Notes under the pieces: model-generated
What the model was told of the DNA's origin: nothing
What the model saw: the letters and a program-made list of their open reading frames with translations, nothing else
Databases searched by the model: none
Shown here: positions 1 through 7,771 of the stretch, piece after piece
Position numbering within the stretch: position 1 is the stretch's first letter
Layout of the letters: each line of letters begins with the position of its first letter
Position numbers and translations under genes: made by a program
Source of the DNA: an uncultured Eubacteriales bacterium
GTDB taxonomy: Bacteria > Bacillota > Clostridia > Oscillospirales > QAKW01
Assembly (NCBI GenBank): GCA_902492505.1
Contig: CABULU010000048.1
Coordinates: 1-13,833, forward strand
Length of the DNA stretch: 13,833 nucleotides
Reading direction: 5' to 3'

Positions 1-40
1 TAAGGGCAAAAACAAGGGCAAACAGATAAGGTTTGAATGA
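1..40 (+). CDS. C-terminal tail of an unknown upstream gene (partial)
   Basis: Frame 2 from the window edge is open and reads KGKNKGKQIRFE before a TGA at 38-40. The tail is rich in lysine and glycine and contains a short direct repeat (AAGGGCAAA at 2-10 and 14-22). Its stop overlaps the ATG at 37-39 as ATGA, the usual arrangement for translationally coupled genes, which is the main reason to believe it is coding. Only twelve codons are visible, so neither family nor function can be given. It may be another component of the transporter locus that follows. Confidence 0.35.
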   Translation, partial: KGKNKGKQIRFE

Positions 41-762
41 AAAACAGGCGTGAAGGCTTGAAAAATCAATGGTTTTTGAGGATTAGATAGTTAAATAATA
101 ATTTAAGTATTGACAGCGGTTTTACGCTGCTTGTAGGTGAGAACGGCAGCGGTAAGTCTACGCTTATAAACTGCATCACGGGTCAGCTTACCGGCAGCGG
201 CGTTATTAAAATAAACGGTATGCAATGCGGCAGCACCGAATACGCAAGCCAAATATCATATCTGCCTCAGGTGTTTGACGTGTATCCAATGCTAAAAGTT
301 CGGGAAATACTTGAATTTATTGCGGGACTTAAAGGCGTGCCGAAAAATGAGGTAAAAGACGCTGTGGAGCAGGCGGCGCAAAGAACAAATATTCTGTCGT
401 TTCTCGAAACCAAGTTCAGAAAATGCTCTGAGGGTATGAAGCGGCGTGTCGGCATCGCGGCGGCGCTTATAGGAAACGCACATGTTATAATACTTGATGA
501 GCCGACCGCGGGCATAGACCCAAAGGAGCGCAGGCAATTTTACCGCACAATAAAAGAGTGCTTTGAGGGCAAAACTGTTATTATTTCAACGCACATTCTG
601 GACGATGTTGAGTCGCTTGCAGACAGTATAATTATGCTGTCGCGAGGGAGGGTGACATGTCATCTGCCTTATGGTGAGTTTATGGGTTCTTTAGGCAAGG
701 AGGCTACGCTCGAAGAACTGTGGCTTCATTATCAGGAGGCGGGCAATGAAGCGATGGAGTAA
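37..762 (+). pseudogene. ABC transporter ATP-binding protein, interrupted by an in-frame TAG
   Basis: This is an ABC ATPase that would power a membrane transporter from the cytoplasmic face. Counting from the ATG at 37, the motifs are: Walker A GENGSGKST at residues 34-42, Q-loop glutamine in YLPQ near 78, a variant signature CSEGMKRR near 130-137, Walker B VIILDEP at 150-156 with the catalytic Glu, and the H-loop His in ISTHIL near 186. From ATG 37 the length would be 241 codons, normal for the family, and the 32-residue distance to Walker A is also typical. The ATG overlaps the preceding TGA and has a weak AAGG upstream at 28-31. However, codon 18 (88-90) is TAG in the same frame. After it, no ATG, GTG or TTG occurs in frame until ATG 220, which lies downstream of Walker A and so would give a dead protein. 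A nonsense mutation, a sequencing error or an unusual start are all possible. The gene overlaps the permease gene by 17 bases. Confidence 0.7.
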
Positions 763-1462
763 AAAAACAGATTTTCTGTCAATCCGTGCGCCGTTCTTTT
801 TTCTTTGTATCTATCTTTTGCTGATGCAGATTCTGAAAAAGCCGTTTATAGTATCCTGCGGATGGGATGATGCGTCTATGCCGACAATCGGAACGGATAT
901 TTACGTATGGCTGCAATTTGTGGTTTTTATATTTGTCTGCACTATTGTTTCATTTTACTTTGAAGAAATATTCCGCCGTCCGAGTGCGCATTATATTGCC
1001 ACTTTCGGGCTTGGCACATTTAAAACAGTATTTGTGCGCTATTTGCGGATTTTGCTGCTTTTGGAGGCTGTTTATCTTCCTTTTGTCGCTCTTTCTACTT
1101 TAAGAATGAACCAAAATATAAAGTATAACATACAGTTTTTCGAAACAGAATATGCATTTTTGGATGTGTTCAGATTGCTGGTGCAGTGTTCTGCCGCTAT
1201 GCTGTTTTATGTGACGATTACATTATTTTTGACGGCGGTTTTCAGAAGCAGGATTTATACTATGGTGTTTTTGATGGCATACAGTGCTCTGGAAGTGACG
1301 ATGATGCCCGAGCTTTTGGGCGAATATGCGCTTTTCTACGGCGCTTTTCGTTCATCGCCCGATCTGTACAGCTATTTTCAGACTAACACTGTTGTGATGC
1401 TTGTGCTTTCTGTCCTTTTTTTTGTGTTTTCGCTTGTTCTTCACAAATGGCGCAGATTGTAA
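746..1462 (+). CDS. Six-helix membrane protein, probable ABC transporter permease
   Basis: A 238-residue hydrophobic protein with about six membrane segments, roughly at residues 13-30, 52-73, 97-117, 143-165, 170-187 and 215-234. It has a basic N-terminus (MKRWSKK) and a basic C-terminus (HKWRRL), so both ends are likely cytoplasmic. The start ATG lies inside the 3' end of the ATPase gene, preceded by AGGAGG around 734-740, so the two are translationally coupled. Its size and position suggest the membrane partner of the ATPase, as in ABC-2-type exporters, but I see no residue motif that fixes the family or substrate. If the ATPase gene is truly broken, this protein would have no partner in the window. 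The gene ends about 35 bases before the promoter of the pyrimidine operon and no good terminator separates them. Confidence 0.7.
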   Translation: MKRWSKKTDFLSIRAPFFFLCIYLLLMQILKKPFIVSCGWDDASMPTIGTDIYVWLQFVVFIFVCTIVSFYFEEIFRRPSAHYIATFGLGTFKTVFVRYLRILLLLEAVYLPFVALSTLRMNQNIKYNIQFFETEYAFLDVFRLLVQCSAAMLFYVTITLFLTAVFRSRIYTMVFLMAYSALEVTMMPELLGEYALFYGAFRSSPDLYSYFQTNTVVMLVLSVLFFVFSLVLHKWRRL

Positions 1463-1497
1463 AAATGCCGCTTTTTTCCTCTCCGTGAAAAAAACAG

Positions 1498-1534
1498 TTG
1501 ACAAGCTCTTTTCCTATGTGGTATAATTGAAAAA
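1498..1534 (+). promoter_or_regulatory. Extended -10 sigma-A promoter of the pyrimidine operon
   Basis: A perfect -35 TTGACA (1498-1503) is followed after 18 bases by a perfect -10 TATAAT (1522-1527). TGG directly before the -10 makes it an extended -10 element. A start six or seven bases after the -10 would fall at A1534 or A1535, leaving a leader of only about 17 bases. This rules out a PyrR attenuator or riboswitch between promoter and first gene. The start region reads AAAAAATTTGCGG, so the transcript may begin AAUUUG, the same as E. coli pyrBI (see findings). Confidence 0.85.
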
Positions 1535-1540
1535 ATTTGC

Positions 1541-1548
1541 GGAGGAAG
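1541..1548 (+). promoter_or_regulatory. Ribosome binding site that decides the pyrC start
   Basis: GGAGGAAG lies six bases (counted from GGAGG) before ATG 1552. The frame stays open upstream to a TTG at 1537, but that codon sits within about ten bases of the -10 box and would have no leader or ribosome binding site. ATG 1552 is therefore the start. Confidence 0.85.
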
Positions 1549-1551
1549 AGA

Positions 1552-2760
1552 ATGAGCGCGGTTTTTGACAGAGCATATGTATATAAGGACGGCAGTTTTG
1601 TTTTTAAGAAAAATGTTCTCCTGGACGGAGTGTTTATAAATTCCGAAAATAAGATTTTTAGCAATGATATCTATATTTTTCCCGGTTTCGTTGATGTGCA
1701 TGTACATCTTCGTGAACCGGGTTTTTCTTTTAAAGAAACGGTTTTGACGGGAAGTGCGGCTGCGGCAAACGGCGGATTTACGGCTGTATGCACCATGCCT
1801 AATCTGAGTCCCGTGCCGGATTGTAAGCAAAATTTGCAAAAACAGCTTGACATAATAAAACGCGACGGGAAAATACAGATAATACCGTTCGGTTCGATAA
1901 CGGTCGGACAGGCCGGTAAAGAGCTATCCGATATGGAGGGAATGGCACCGTTTGTAGCCGGATTTTCGGATGACGGCCGCGGTGTTCAAAGCAAAGAAAT
2001 TATGCGAGCGGCTATGGAGAGGGCTAAAGCACTTGACAAGGTCATTTCGGCACACTGTGAGGATATGTCGCTTGTCGGCAAAGGATATATTCATGACGGC
2101 GAGTATGCAAGGGCGCATGGACATGCGGGTATTCCGTCCGAATCGGAATGGAGACAGATTGCGCGTGATATTGAACTTTGCGCCGCGACTGGGTGCGCAT
2201 ATCATGTTTGCCACGTTTCTGCAAAGGAGAGCGTGGAGCTTATAAGACAGGCAAAAAAGAGCGGCGTAAACGTAACCTGTGAGACCGCGCCTCATTATCT
2301 CACACTTACTGACGGAGATTTGCAGGAGGACGGTAGATTTAAAATGAACCCGCCGCTGCGCAGTGCGGACGACCGCGACGCGCTTATTGAAGGATTGCGT
2401 GACGGTACGGTGGATATGATAGCAACTGACCATGCGCCGCATACGGCAGAAGAAAAATCCCGCGGACTGCGAGACAGCCTTATGGGTATTGTCGGTCTTG
2501 AAACGGCTTTTCCCGTATTGTATACGGGGCTTGTAAAGACCGGTAAAATCAGCCTTGAAAGGCTTGTTGAGGCGATGAGCATTGCTCCCGCAAAACGGTT
2601 TGGCATAGATAACGGTGAATGCTTTACTTTGTTTGACTTAAACGATAGTTTTGTTATAGACTCCGATAAATTTTTATCTATGGGTCGAGCAACCCCGTTT
2701 GAGGATATGGAAGTTTACGGCAAAAGAATTTCAACTGTTTATAAAGGAGAAGAGATATGA
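1552..2760 (+). CDS. pyrC: Dihydroorotase
   Basis: A zinc amidohydrolase that cyclises N-carbamoyl-L-aspartate to dihydroorotate in the cytoplasm, the third step of UMP synthesis. It has 402 residues from ATG 1552, slightly shorter than the usual 420-430 because of a compact N-terminus. The class I features are all visible: metal ligands His50 and His52 with substrate Arg54 in HVHLREPG, the MPNLSP loop near 82-87, SDDGRG near 139-144 supplying an Asp, His168 in SAHCED, His221 in CHVS, ETAPHY near 244-249, and the catalytic Asp293 in ATDHAPH. The C-terminus (RATPFEDMEVYGK) is the conserved end of the family. It is the first gene of the operon and its TGA overlaps the carA ATG as ATGA. All active-site residues are present, so it should be active. 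Confidence 0.96.
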   Translation: MSAVFDRAYVYKDGSFVFKKNVLLDGVFINSENKIFSNDIYIFPGFVDVHVHLREPGFSFKETVLTGSAAAANGGFTAVCTMPNLSPVPDCKQNLQKQLDIIKRDGKIQIIPFGSITVGQAGKELSDMEGMAPFVAGFSDDGRGVQSKEIMRAAMERAKALDKVISAHCEDMSLVGKGYIHDGEYARAHGHAGIPSESEWRQIARDIELCAATGCAYHVCHVSAKESVELIRQAKKSGVNVTCETAPHYLTLTDGDLQEDGRFKMNPPLRSADDRDALIEGLRDGTVDMIATDHAPHTAEEKSRGLRDSLMGIVGLETAFPVLYTGLVKTGKISLERLVEAMSIAPAKRFGIDNGECFTLFDLNDSFVIDSDKFLSMGRATPFEDMEVYGKRISTVYKGEEI

Positions 2761-3854
2761 AAAGACAGTACGACAGAAAACTTGTTTTGGAGAACGGCAC
2801 GGAATATCCGGGCTTTGCATTTGGAGACAGGGAAAAGGAGTGCGTGTGTGAGATTGTTTTCAATACGTCGATGGCGGGCTATCAGGAAATAGTTTCAGAC
2901 CCGGCATATGCAAACACGGCGGTTGTTATGACATATCCGCTTATCGGCAATTACGGCGTGGCGGATGATGACTTTGAAAGCCGCGCTTTGTCTGTCGGGG
3001 CTCTGATAGTCAGAGAATATAACGACAGCCCTTCGAATTTCAGATATACAAAAACACTTTCTGAAATTTTAGAGGAAAACCGAATTCCGGGTATCGAGGG
3101 GCTTGACACACGCAAGCTTACGCGCTCTATTCGTGATGGCGGCTGTATGCGCGCACTTATAACAACGCCGGACATGCCTGTTTCAAAGGCTCTTGAGATT
3201 ATATTATCAAGCAATAAAGAGAAAAATGCAATAGCGGAGGTGAGCTGTAAAAAGAAGTGGTATTCCCGCACCTCCAACCATAAATTTAATGTTGTGGCAA
3301 TTGACTGCGGAATAAAGCTCAGTCTTATCCGTTCTCTTATGTCGCGCGGCTGTAATGTTACCGTAATGCCGTGGGACACAAGTGCTGAAGAAATAGAAAA
3401 GATAAATCCTGACGGCGTTATAATTTCAAGCGGTCCGGGAGACCCGAAGGCGGCGGGGCCGGTTGTGGATATGATAAAGGAACAGCGCGGAAAGTACCCG
3501 ATTTTCGGTATCGGTCTTGGATATCAGCTTGTCTGCCTTGCCTACGGCGCCGATACATATAAGTTAAAATTCGGACACCACGGTGCAAATCATCCTGTCA
3601 GAAATCTTACGACGGATAAAGTGGAAATTACCAATCAAAATCACAGCTTTGCAGTTTGCGTAAAGAGTCTTGAGGGCACCGGTCTTGAACTCACGCATTT
3701 AAATCTGTTGGATAATACGGCGGAAGGCGTACGGTGCCTGAATGACCGCGTATTTGCGATGCAGTATAATATCGACAGTACGCCGGGACCGCGCGGAAAT
3801 TCATATCTTTTTGACGAGTTTATAGCTTCAATGGAGGAAAAATACAATGCCTAA
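2757..3854 (+). CDS. carA: Carbamoyl phosphate synthetase small subunit, glutaminase triad lost
   Basis: CarA normally hydrolyses glutamine and channels ammonia to CarB. At 365 residues it is full length. The N-terminal small-subunit domain is well conserved (FNTSMAGYQEI near 35-45, MTYPLIGNYGV near 58-68, GIEGLDTRKLTR near 112-123), and the class I amidotransferase fold follows (SSGPGDP near 224-230, YKLKFGHHGANHPV near 268-281, TNQNHSFAV near 292-300, YLFDEF near 350-355). The catalytic residues are gone. The nucleophile elbow normally reads FGICLGHQ but here reads FGIGLGYQ, so Cys is Gly253. The His-Glu motif normally reads YHPEASPGP but here reads YNIDSTPGP, so His is Asn338 and Glu is Asp340. 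The frame is intact and surrounding conservation is high, so this is not simple decay. By family knowledge it cannot use glutamine; I infer a structural subunit of an ammonia-dependent enzyme. AAGGAGA (2744-2750) precedes the start. Its stop overlaps carB by eight bases. Confidence 0.95.
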   Translation: MKRQYDRKLVLENGTEYPGFAFGDREKECVCEIVFNTSMAGYQEIVSDPAYANTAVVMTYPLIGNYGVADDDFESRALSVGALIVREYNDSPSNFRYTKTLSEILEENRIPGIEGLDTRKLTRSIRDGGCMRALITTPDMPVSKALEIILSSNKEKNAIAEVSCKKKWYSRTSNHKFNVVAIDCGIKLSLIRSLMSRGCNVTVMPWDTSAEEIEKINPDGVIISSGPGDPKAAGPVVDMIKEQRGKYPIFGIGLGYQLVCLAYGADTYKLKFGHHGANHPVRNLTTDKVEITNQNHSFAVCVKSLEGTGLELTHLNLLDNTAEGVRCLNDRVFAMQYNIDSTPGPRGNSYLFDEFIASMEEKYNA

Positions 3855-6800
3855 AAGAACAGATATAAAAAAAGTGCTTGTCATTGGTTCGGGACCTATT
3901 GTTATCGGCCAGGCGGCAGAGTTTGACTATGCAGGTACACAGGCGTGTATCGCTCTGCGCGAGGAGGGGTATGAGGTTATACTTGTAAACTCCAATCCGG
4001 CAACTATAATGACCGACACTACAATTGCGGATAAGGTATATATGGAGCCGCTGACTCTTGAATATATTGCTAAAATAATTCGCTATGAGCGCCCCGACGC
4101 CATAGTTCCCGGTATCGGAGGACAGACAGGTCTTAACCTTGCAATGCAGCTGAAACGTAAGGGTGTGCTTGCCGAGTGCCAGACCGAGCTTTTGGGAACG
4201 TCGTCGGAATCTATCGATATGGCGGAGGATCGCGAAAAGTTCAAGGAGCTGTGCCAAAGCCTTGGCGAGCCGGTATTGCCCAGTGAAATCACTCATTCGA
4301 TAGAGGAGGCGGTACAGGCGGCAAACGATATCGGTTATCCTGTCGTGCTCCGTCCCGCATTTACTCTAGGCGGAACAGGCGGCGGCTTTGCGGACAATGA
4401 AAGCGAGCTGCGCGATATCATGAAAAACGCGCTCAAGCTGTCTCCTGTTCATCAGGTGCTTGTCGAAAAATCCATTAAGGGATATAAAGAGATTGAATAC
4501 GAGGTAATGAGGGATAAAAACGATACCGTAATTACCATCTGTAATATGGAAAACATAGACCCTGTCGGCGTGCACACGGGTGATTCGGTTGTTATTTGTC
4601 CCAGTCAGACGCTGACAAGCAAGGAATGTCATATCCTGCGTGACAGCGCGCTGAAAATAATCCGGGCGCTGAAGGTGGAGGGCGGTTGTAATATTCAGTT
4701 TGCACTTGACCCGCAGTCGTTTGATTACTATCTAATTGAAGTAAATCCGCGTGTTTCCCGCTCGTCGGCGCTCGCTTCAAAAGCGTCCGGGTACCCGATA
4801 GCGCGTGTCACCGCAAAAGTTGCCGTCGGAATGACCCTGGATGAAATCATGATTTCCAACATTCCCGCATCGTTTGAGCCGACGCTTGACTACGTTGTTA
4901 CCAAGATGGCGCGGTTTCCGTTTGATAAGTTTGCGCTTGCTTCGAATAAGCTTTCAACCCAGATGAAGGCGACGGGCGAGGTGATGTCTATCGGCAGAAC
5001 TATCGAGGAAAGTCTTTTGAAGGCTGTGCGTTCTCTTGAGGTCGGCGCTTACCGTCTGCATCTTAAAAAATTTGACGATGTTGGCACATCTGAGCTTCTT
5101 GAATATATTAAAAGCGGGCGTGACGACCGTATATTTGCAATAGCGGAGCTTATCCGCCGCCACACCGACCTTGGTGTTATTGCCAATGAAACACAGATTG
5201 ACATGCTGTTTTTGGACAAAATCAAAAATATAACCGATGAGGAGACGGCGCTCAAAAACGCCCGCTTTGACGCGGAAGAATTGAGATGTGCCAAGCGCAT
5301 GGGCTTTTCCGACAGAGCTGTATCGGATTTCTGGGATTGCACGGAGGAGGAAATTTACAACTTTCGCGCAGAAAACAAAATTCTGCCCGTATATAAGATG
5401 ATAGATACCTGCGCGGCTGAGTTTGACGGCTATATTCCGTATTTTTATTCTTCTTATGAGGAGGAGAATGAGTCCGATGTAAGCGACGGTAAAAAGATAA
5501 TAGTTCTCGGCTCCGGCCCTATCCGTATAGGTCAGGGCGTCGAGTTTGACTACTCCACCGTACACGCTGTAAAGACGATAAAGGCAAGCGGCTTTGAGGC
5601 TATTATAATAAATAATAATCCTGAGACAGTGTCTACCGATTATACGATAAGCGATAAGCTGTATTTTGAGCCGCTTACCGTTGAGGACGTTATGAGTATA
5701 ATAGACCTTGAAAAGCCGCAGGGCGTCATCGCCTCGCTCGGAGGTCAAACGGCGATAAATCTTGCGGACAAGCTTCAGGCGCGCGGTGTTAAAATAATCG
5801 GTACAGACAGTGAAGCCATCGACCGCGCGGAAAACCGCGACCTCTTTGAAAAGGTATTGGAACAGCTTGGAATTCCGCAGCCCAACGGCACCGCCGTTAC
5901 AGACGTTGAGAGCGGCGTGGCGGCAGCAAAGCAAATCGGCTATCCCGTGCTTGTTCGTCCCAGCTTTGTACTGGGCGGCAGAGCCATGCAGATAGTTACA
6001 AGCGAGAGCGGACTGCGGCACTATCTTAAAAACGCTGTCGAGATTGACAAGGATAAGCCGGTTCTTGTGGATAAGTACATAATGGGCAAGGAGCTGGAGG
6101 TGGACGCGGTCTGTGACGGGGAAAACGTATTTATTCCAGGAATCATGGAGCATGTCGAGCGCACCGGCGTTCATTCGGGCGACTCTATAAGCGTGTATCC
6201 TACGTTCAGCGTATCTGACAAGGTGAAAAATACCATTATTGACTATTCAAAGCGTTTGGGGCTGGGCATCGGCATTATCGGTCTTTACAATATCCAGTTT
6301 ATTGTTGATAAAGACGAAAACGTCTATGTTATAGAGGTAAACCCGCGCTCGTCAAGAACGGTGCCCTTTATTTCAAAATCAACAGGATATCCGATAGCGG
6401 ATATTGCAACGAGGGTAATGCTGGGCAAAAGCTTGAATGAACAGGGAATAGATGTTATTTATCCGAAAGAAAAGGAGCGCTGGTATGTAAAAGCTCCCGC
6501 GTTCTCATTTTCGAAGCTGCGCGGAATGGATACATATCTTTCGCCCGAGATGAAGTCTACGGGAGAGGCGATAGGCTATGATAAGTCTATGACCCGCGCA
6601 CTGTATAAGGCGCTTAAATCCTCCGGCATGAACGTTGTAAACTACGGCACAATCCTTGTGACGATAGCCGACGCCGACAAGGAGGAGGCGCTGCCTCTTA
6701 TACGGAGATTTTATAATCTCGGCTTCAATATCGAGGCAACTCACGGCACGGCTGCGTATTTGAAGGAGCACGGTATACGCACCCGCGTGCGCGCAAAGCT

Positions 6801-7026
6801 GTCTGAGGGCAGCGAAGAAATACTCGATTCCATTCGCCGCGGGTATGTAAATTACGTAATTAATACCAGGGATATAAACTCCGAGGCGGTCATGACGGAC
6901 GGCTATGAAATACGCCGCTGCGCAGTAGAGAACAACGTTACAATCTTCACTGCGCTGGACACGGTGCGCGTACTGCTGGATGTTTTGGAGGAGACAACGC
7001 TTACCATCTCCACTATTGATGCGTAA
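3847..7026 (+). CDS. carB: Carbamoyl phosphate synthetase large subunit
   Basis: CarB uses two ATP to turn bicarbonate and ammonia into carbamoyl phosphate. The 1059 residues match the usual length (about 1070) and show the internal duplication: GSGPIVIGQAAEFDYAG near 14-30 and GSGPIRIGQGVEFDYS near 555-570, each followed by an ATP-grasp domain. The first has the GIGGQTGLN and HTGDS motifs and ends EVNPRVSRSSALASKA. The second has the SLGGQTAIN and HSGDS motifs and ends EVNPRSSRTVPFISKSTGYP. The C-terminal part, from about residue 930, is an MGS-like allosteric domain (GTAAYLKEHGI, VINTRD, TALDTVRVLL), which in characterised enzymes senses UMP or ornithine. GAGGAAA ahead of ATG 3847 is a good ribosome binding site inside the carA 3' end. 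All visible motifs look intact, in contrast to CarA. Whether the ammonia tunnel is altered cannot be judged by eye. Confidence 0.97.
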   Translation: MPKRTDIKKVLVIGSGPIVIGQAAEFDYAGTQACIALREEGYEVILVNSNPATIMTDTTIADKVYMEPLTLEYIAKIIRYERPDAIVPGIGGQTGLNLAMQLKRKGVLAECQTELLGTSSESIDMAEDREKFKELCQSLGEPVLPSEITHSIEEAVQAANDIGYPVVLRPAFTLGGTGGGFADNESELRDIMKNALKLSPVHQVLVEKSIKGYKEIEYEVMRDKNDTVITICNMENIDPVGVHTGDSVVICPSQTLTSKECHILRDSALKIIRALKVEGGCNIQFALDPQSFDYYLIEVNPRVSRSSALASKASGYPIARVTAKVAVGMTLDEIMISNIPASFEPTLDYVVTKMARFPFDKFALASNKLSTQMKATGEVMSIGRTIEESLLKAVRSLEVGAYRLHLKKFDDVGTSELLEYIKSGRDDRIFAIAELIRRHTDLGVIANETQIDMLFLDKIKNITDEETALKNARFDAEELRCAKRMGFSDRAVSDFWDCTEEEIYNFRAENKILPVYKMIDTCAAEFDGYIPYFYSSYEEENESDVSDGKKIIVLGSGPIRIGQGVEFDYSTVHAVKTIKASGFEAIIINNNPETVSTDYTISDKLYFEPLTVEDVMSIIDLEKPQGVIASLGGQTAINLADKLQARGVKIIGTDSEAIDRAENRDLFEKVLEQLGIPQPNGTAVTDVESGVAAAKQIGYPVLVRPSFVLGGRAMQIVTSESGLRHYLKNAVEIDKDKPVLVDKYIMGKELEVDAVCDGENVFIPGIMEHVERTGVHSGDSISVYPTFSVSDKVKNTIIDYSKRLGLGIGIIGLYNIQFIVDKDENVYVIEVNPRSSRTVPFISKSTGYPIADIATRVMLGKSLNEQGIDVIYPKEKERWYVKAPAFSFSKLRGMDTYLSPEMKSTGEAIGYDKSMTRALYKALKSSGMNVVNYGTILVTIADADKEEALPLIRRFYNLGFNIEATHGTAAYLKEHGIRTRVRAKLSEGSEEILDSIRRGYVNYVINTRDINSEAVMTDGYEIRRCAVENNVTIFTALDTVRVLLDVLEETTLTISTIDA

Positions 7027-7036
7027 GGTGAAAAGC

Positions 7037-7771
7037 ATGAAGCAATCGATATTTAAAATTCTTTCAAATGAAAAAATAGCCGCCGATGTATTCAAAATGA
7101 CGCTGCGCGGAGATATATCCGATATAACGGCTCCCGGTCAGTTTGTTAATATCAGGCTTGACGGGTTTTATCTTCGACGTCCCATTTCGGTGTGCGATGC
7201 CGAAGGGGACGTGCTTACCTTGATTTATAAAGTAGTGGGCGGCGGTACCGAAAAGATGTCGGCGATATGCGGCGGAGAAGAGCTTGATTTACTCACGGGG
7301 CTTGGCAACGGCTTCGATACTAATGCGTCGGGCAGCGCGCCGCTTGTTATCGGAGGCGGTGTCGGCGCTCCGCCGATGTACCTGCTCTGCAAAAGACTAA
7401 TCGGGCAGGGCAAAAGCGTCACGGCGGTTCTGGGCTTTAACAGTAAAAGCGATGTGTTTTTGACAAGGGAGCTTGAAGCTCTCGGTGCGAGAGTGTTTGT
7501 TGCTACGGCTGACGGCAGCTTTGGAAGTCATGGCTTTGTAACGGATATTCTGCCGCGGGATTACAGCTATTTTTATGCCTGCGGACCTGAGCCGATGCTT
7601 AAAGCCGTTTATGATAGAACGAAAACGGAGGGCGAGCTTTCGTTTGAGGAACGCATGGGCTGCGGCTTCGGCGCCTGTATGGGATGTACCTGCAAGACAA
7701 AATACGGCAATAAACGCATCTGCCGCGACGGCCCCGTGCTCAAGAAAAGCGAGGTGATTTTTGATGACTGA
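7037..7771 (+). CDS. pyrK: Dihydroorotate dehydrogenase electron transfer subunit
   Basis: PyrK passes electrons from PyrD to NAD+ through FAD and a [2Fe-2S] cluster. The start is ATG 7037, preceded by AAGGTG at 7025-7030; an upstream in-frame start lies inside carB and adds residues unlike the family. The 244-residue protein has the ferredoxin-reductase FAD motif RRPIS at 47-51, a glycine-rich nucleotide motif GGGVG at 106-110, the CGPEPM motif at 182-187, and four cluster cysteines, Cys209, Cys214, Cys217 and Cys229, in the pattern C-x4-C-x2-C-x11-C followed by RDGPV. It sits ten bases after carB and overlaps pyrD by eight bases, as expected for subunits of one heterotetramer. Its presence shows that dihydroorotate oxidation is coupled to NAD+, a typical Bacillota arrangement. 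Confidence 0.95.
   Translation: MKQSIFKILSNEKIAADVFKMTLRGDISDITAPGQFVNIRLDGFYLRRPISVCDAEGDVLTLIYKVVGGGTEKMSAICGGEELDLLTGLGNGFDTNASGSAPLVIGGGVGAPPMYLLCKRLIGQGKSVTAVLGFNSKSDVFLTRELEALGARVFVATADGSFGSHGFVTDILPRDYSYFYACGPEPMLKAVYDRTKTEGELSFEERMGCGFGACMGCTCKTKYGNKRICRDGPVLKKSEVIFDD

Noticed and set aside
88..90. TAG as a reassigned sense codon (pyrrolysine or suppressor code)
   Set aside because: pyrB ends with TAG at 10945-10947 at its normal length, one base before the pyrI start, so TAG works as a stop in this genome. A single internal TAG does not support recoding.
1472..1493. TTTTTTC/GAAAAAA inverted repeat as a terminator after the permease gene
   Set aside because: The stem is nearly all A-T with one G-C pair and is not followed by a T-run. 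It is too weak to call a terminator.
1537..1551. TTG at 1537 as the pyrC start
   Set aside because: It lies about ten bases from the -10 box, at or next to the transcription start, with no ribosome binding site. ATG 1552 has GGAGG at the right spacing.
1463..1551. PyrR attenuator or riboswitch ahead of pyrC
   Set aside because: The distance from the predicted transcription start to the ATG is only about 17 bases, too short for any such leader structure.
4954..6174. A 406-codon open frame antisense to carB
   Set aside because: It lies wholly inside the conserved carB gene and its translation shows no family motifs or ribosome binding site. Third-position bias of carB explains the long open reverse frame.
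6980..7036. Start of pyrK at 6980
   Set aside because: It falls deep inside the end of carB and the extra residues do not resemble PyrK. ATG 7037 has a ribosome binding site and gives the family length.
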